A DNA stretch of 9,937 nt from Bacteroidales bacterium. Its GTDB lineage: Bacteria > Bacteroidota > Bacteroidia > Bacteroidales > UBA932. This document shows, in pieces, positions 7,927 to 9,937 of this stretch. The position numbers and the translations under genes are program-made. Under the pieces are notes generated by a model, which did no database searches, had not been told where the DNA came from, and worked only from the letters and a program-made list of their open reading frames with translations. Each line of letters opens with the position of its first letter. The first letter of the stretch is position 1. The stretch covers positions 1 through 9,937 of the forward strand of contig JAHHQP010000046.1 in assembly GCA_020026355.1 (NCBI GenBank). Direction: 5' to 3'.

Positions 7927-9624
7927 ATGAAAAGAATACTACTCTCCCTGCTGACCCTGGCAACAAGCCTCTACACTGCAAAGTCAGCAGAACAACCCCG
8001 ACAGCTGCCGCAATGGCTAGAAAAAGCCGTCATCTACCAGGTATACCCTGCTTCTTTCCAAGACAGTGACGGAAACGGCATCGGTGACCTCAAAGGCATC
8101 GAATCCCGGCTGGACTACATCAAGTCCATCGGCGTGAACACCATCTGGCTCAGTCCGATCTTCGATTCCGAATTCTTCGACGGTGGTTATGACATCACCG
8201 ACTTCTACAAGGTCGATCCCCGTTACGGCACCAATACTCAGCTCGTGGAACTGGTGGAAAAGGTACATGAGAAAGGCATGCGCATCTTCATGGACCTGGT
8301 AGCCGGCCATACTTCTGACCAGCATCCTTGGTTCAAGCAATCTCAGGAAGCGGACCGCAACCTTCAGCACAGCGACTACTACATCTGGACCGATTCCAAG
8401 GACGTGAAACCGAAGAATTTCGTGACCCCGATCGGCGGTGAACGCGAGGGCAATTACCTCAAGAACTTCTTCGACTGCCAGCCGGCGCTCAACTACGGCT
8501 ACGCAAACCCGGATCCGAACCATCCATGGGAGCAGCCGGTGGATGCCCCGGGTCCTCAGGCCGTCCGTCAGGAACTCAAGAACATCATTTCCTTCTGGAT
8601 GGACAAAGGCATGGACGGTTTCCGTGTAGATATGGCGCACAGCCTGATCAAGAACGACAAGAACCACGTGGAGACCATCAAACTCTGGCGTGAAGTCCAG
8701 GACTGGTTCGCCGGAAAATATCCGGAAGGCGCCTTCGTCTCCGAGTGGGGCGAACCGACCAAATCCATCAAGGGAGGTCATTTCCACATTGACTTCATCT
8801 TCCACATCGGCCGTCAGGGCTACACTTCCCTCTTCTACAACACCGACAAGAAACAGACGGACAGAATCTGCTACTTCGAGAAAGAAGGAAGAGGTCAGGT
8901 CAAGAAATTCATTGACATGTACCGCACGGAATATGCGAACAACAGAGGACTGGGTTACCTTTCCATTCCGACCTCCAACCATGACATCTGGAGACTGCGC
9001 AACGATCGTCGCGACGACTATGACCAGCTCAAGACCGCGATGACCTTTCTGCTGACCATGCCGGGCATCCCGACCATCTACTACGGCGACGAAATCGGCA
9101 TGCGTTACATCTTCGGTCTGCCGAACGTGGAAGGCAGCGTGCTCAAATCCAGGAACCGCGCCGGCTGCCGCACACCGATGCAATGGAACCAAGATCTCAA
9201 CAAAGGATTCTCCACCGCAGATCCATCAAAACTATACATCGCCCAGGATCCGGCCGCAGATGCTCCAACTGTCATCAACCAGGACAAAGACCCGGAATCC
9301 CTGCTGAATTACGTCAGAGCCCTGCTCCGTCTCAGATCCTCATCCGATGCCCTCGGAAATTCAGGTGAATGGGAATTCATCAGTGACACCGATCAGCCTT
9401 ATCCGATGGTCTATACCAGAACTGCCGGAAAAGAGCGCTATGTGATCGCTATCAATCCTTCTGCCAAGAAAGTCAGCGCCGAATTCACCAGCCTTAAGGC
9501 CAATGGGGCCGAGGTGGTCATCAGTGCCAATGATAAAGTAACCTATAAATGCGCGAAAGGCCGGAACACCATGGACAAGGTAACGCTTGCCCCTGTATCC
9601 GCAGCCGTCATCCGACTCAAATAA
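7927..9624 (+). CDS. Secreted GH13 alpha-glucosidase-type enzyme
   Basis: 565 residues. The signal peptide (1 to about 20, ending T-A-K-S) has no lipobox, so the enzyme is expected in the periplasm. The GH13 (beta/alpha)8 barrel starts at A-V-I-Y-Q-V-Y-P (34-41). It has the D-S-D-G-N-G-I-G-D metal loop (46-54), region I D-L-V-A-G-H (123-128), region V Q-P-A-L-N (185-189), region II G-F-R-V-D (231-235, nucleophile Asp235), region III F-V-S-E-W-G (270-275, acid/base Glu273) and region IV N-H-D (351-353, stabiliser Asp353). G-C-R-T-P-M-Q-W (413-420) and a beta-rich C-terminal domain (about 470-565) follow. All three catalytic acids are present. The region V form and the RTPMQW motif place it near oligo-1,6-glucosidases, alpha-glucosidases and trehalose synthases. 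Exo-cleavage of alpha-glucosides is the best guess; bond specificity is open. Region I has Gly127 where Asn is usual. The start follows an A-rich leader. Confidence 0.93.
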   Translation: MKRILLSLLTLATSLYTAKSAEQPRQLPQWLEKAVIYQVYPASFQDSDGNGIGDLKGIESRLDYIKSIGVNTIWLSPIFDSEFFDGGYDITDFYKVDPRYGTNTQLVELVEKVHEKGMRIFMDLVAGHTSDQHPWFKQSQEADRNLQHSDYYIWTDSKDVKPKNFVTPIGGEREGNYLKNFFDCQPALNYGYANPDPNHPWEQPVDAPGPQAVRQELKNIISFWMDKGMDGFRVDMAHSLIKNDKNHVETIKLWREVQDWFAGKYPEGAFVSEWGEPTKSIKGGHFHIDFIFHIGRQGYTSLFYNTDKKQTDRICYFEKEGRGQVKKFIDMYRTEYANNRGLGYLSIPTSNHDIWRLRNDRRDDYDQLKTAMTFLLTMPGIPTIYYGDEIGMRYIFGLPNVEGSVLKSRNRAGCRTPMQWNQDLNKGFSTADPSKLYIAQDPAADAPTVINQDKDPESLLNYVRALLRLRSSSDALGNSGEWEFISDTDQPYPMVYTRTAGKERYVIAINPSAKKVSAEFTSLKANGAEVVISANDKVTYKCAKGRNTMDKVTLAPVSAAVIRLK

Positions 9625-9633
9625 ATCTTAAAA

Positions 9634-9843
9634 ATGACAGGATTCAGAAACTTGCTCGTCCTCACTGCCCTGGCCCTCACCCTCCCGGTGATGGCCGGCA
9701 ACGAGTACCGGAAAAGCAGAGCACCGGAATGGCTTGGAGAAGCCGTCATCTACCACATCTATCCCAGCACCTATCAGGACTCCGACGGCAACACAACAAT
9801 CACCATGCCGACAATCTCTGCAGTCCTTTTAAAACTGAACTGA
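9634..9843 (+). pseudogene. Truncated 5' remnant of a second GH13 gene
   Basis: The frame starts 9 bp after the previous stop and encodes 69 residues. Residues 1 to about 21 are a signal peptide ending P-V-M-A. Residues 31-53 (P-E-W-L-G-E-A-V-I-Y-H-I-Y-P-S-T-Y-Q-D-S-D-G-N) align with residues 28-50 of the complete upstream GH13 protein (P-Q-W-L-E-K-A-V-I-Y-Q-V-Y-P-A-S-F-Q-D-S-D-G-N). The next residues should be G-I-G-D-L-K-G, but the frame reads T-T-I-T-M-P-T and stops at 9841-9843. No plus frame resumes GH13 sequence before the window ends, so this is not a simple one-base frameshift. The join lies after base 9792, inside the metal-binding loop. More than 90% of a normal GH13 gene is missing. 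It was probably the last gene of the operon before a deletion or rearrangement; an assembly join is the other explanation. Confidence 0.8.
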
Positions 9844-9851
9844 TTCTAAAC

Positions 9852-9937
9852 TCATTCCTTCATCATTTCTTTCCGTGTCAATCTCGTTCTTCTCAGGATC
9901 GACACGGCCGGGAAAGCGATGAAGACCGCGATGACGA
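9852..9937 (-). CDS. C-terminal tail of a convergent, probably membrane, protein (partial)
   Basis: On the minus strand, codons from 9935 down to the TGA at 9854-9852 read V-I-A-V-F-I-A-F-P-A-V-S-I-L, then R-R-T-R-L-T-R-K-E-M-M-K-E. That is a hydrophobic stretch followed by a basic, polar tail, the typical end of a polytopic membrane protein with a cytoplasmic C-terminus. Codons in the hydrophobic part are mostly C- or G-ending, like the plus-strand genes. Only 28 residues are in the window, so the family cannot be named; a transporter would fit a PUL border. A second minus frame and one plus frame are also open here, so the call is tentative. Confidence 0.4.
   Translation of the reverse strand, partial: VIAVFIAFPAVSILRRTRLTRKEMMKE

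Larger units (their letters stand above)
93..9843 (+). other. Polysaccharide utilization locus / putative operon
   Basis: Six consecutive plus-strand genes (lipoprotein, lipoprotein, susC-like, susD-like, GH13, GH13 remnant) are separated by 44, 42, 15, 59 and 9 bp. An adjacent susC/susD pair with a secreted glycoside hydrolase is the defining signature of a PUL. The GH13 content points to an alpha-glucosidic substrate, although the enzyme alone does not prove it. No regulator and no clear Bacteroidota-type promoter (TAnnTTTG) were found upstream of 93, so transcription may start before the window. Confidence 0.8.

Noticed and set aside
8017..9192. Long minus-strand open frame (391 codons) opposite the GH13 gene, with similar antisense frames opposite susC (4877-5794) and susD (6923-7801).
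   Set aside because: These mirror strongly coding plus-strand genes with clear family motifs. They show no family motifs of their own and arise from the C/G-ending codon bias of the sense genes.
9793..9843. A single-base frameshift or sequencing error as the cause of the second GH13 gene's truncation.
   Set aside because: None of the three plus frames after 9792 gives the expected G-I-G-D-L-K-G or any later GH13 motif, so a simple indel does not restore the gene.
9922..9935. AAGACCGCGATGAC at the window end is identical to 9031-9044 inside the GH13 gene (encoding K-T-A-M-T), hinting at a returning GH13 segment.
   Set aside because: A 14-base identity is not surprising in 10 kb. The surrounding residues do not match, and the intervening distance is far too short for the missing barrel.

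Overview
The window reads as part of a Bacteroidota (probably Bacteroidales) genome. The evidence is an adjacent SusC/SusD pair, lipoproteins with short signal peptides ending in T-S-C or S-A-C, starts preceded by A/T-rich leaders with no convincing Shine-Dalgarno, and densely packed genes all on one strand. It looks like a polysaccharide utilization locus (PUL) of glycan-uptake type. The species cannot be named from the sequence.

Layout: (i) bases 3-68 hold the last 21 codons of an unidentified upstream gene. (ii) 93-1256 is a lipoprotein that I read as a TagC/helveticin J-like beta-propeller. (iii) 1301-2797 is a second lipoprotein, with two Ig-like beta-sandwich modules and a C-terminal domain that may be lamin-tail-like. 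(iv) 2840-6100 is a SusC-type TonB-dependent transporter. (v) 6116-7867 is its SusD-type surface lipoprotein. (vi) A perfect 8-bp inverted repeat at 7878-7907 lies in the gap after susD. (vii) 7927-9624 is a complete secreted GH13 enzyme of the alpha-glucosidase / oligo-1,6-glucosidase group. (viii) 9634-9843 starts as a second, paralogous GH13 gene but loses all GH13 similarity after codon 53, so it is a 5' remnant. (ix) 9852-9937 on the minus strand is probably the C-terminal tail of a convergent membrane-protein gene.

Working model (inference): the plus-strand genes form one transcription unit with gaps of 9-59 bp. The lipoproteins would act at the outer membrane, SusC/SusD would bind and import an oligosaccharide, and the exported GH13 enzyme would cleave alpha-glucosidic bonds in the periplasm. 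An alpha-glucan or small alpha-glucoside is the most economical substrate guess. No regulator (SusR, hybrid two-component or ECF sigma/anti-sigma) lies in the window.

The least ordinary points are the two unusual lipoproteins placed upstream of susCD instead of SusE/F-type proteins downstream, the changed residues in conserved regions I and V of the GH13 enzyme, and the abrupt truncation of the second GH13 gene. No gap between genes exceeds about 60 bases, so no long non-coding stretch is left unexplained.
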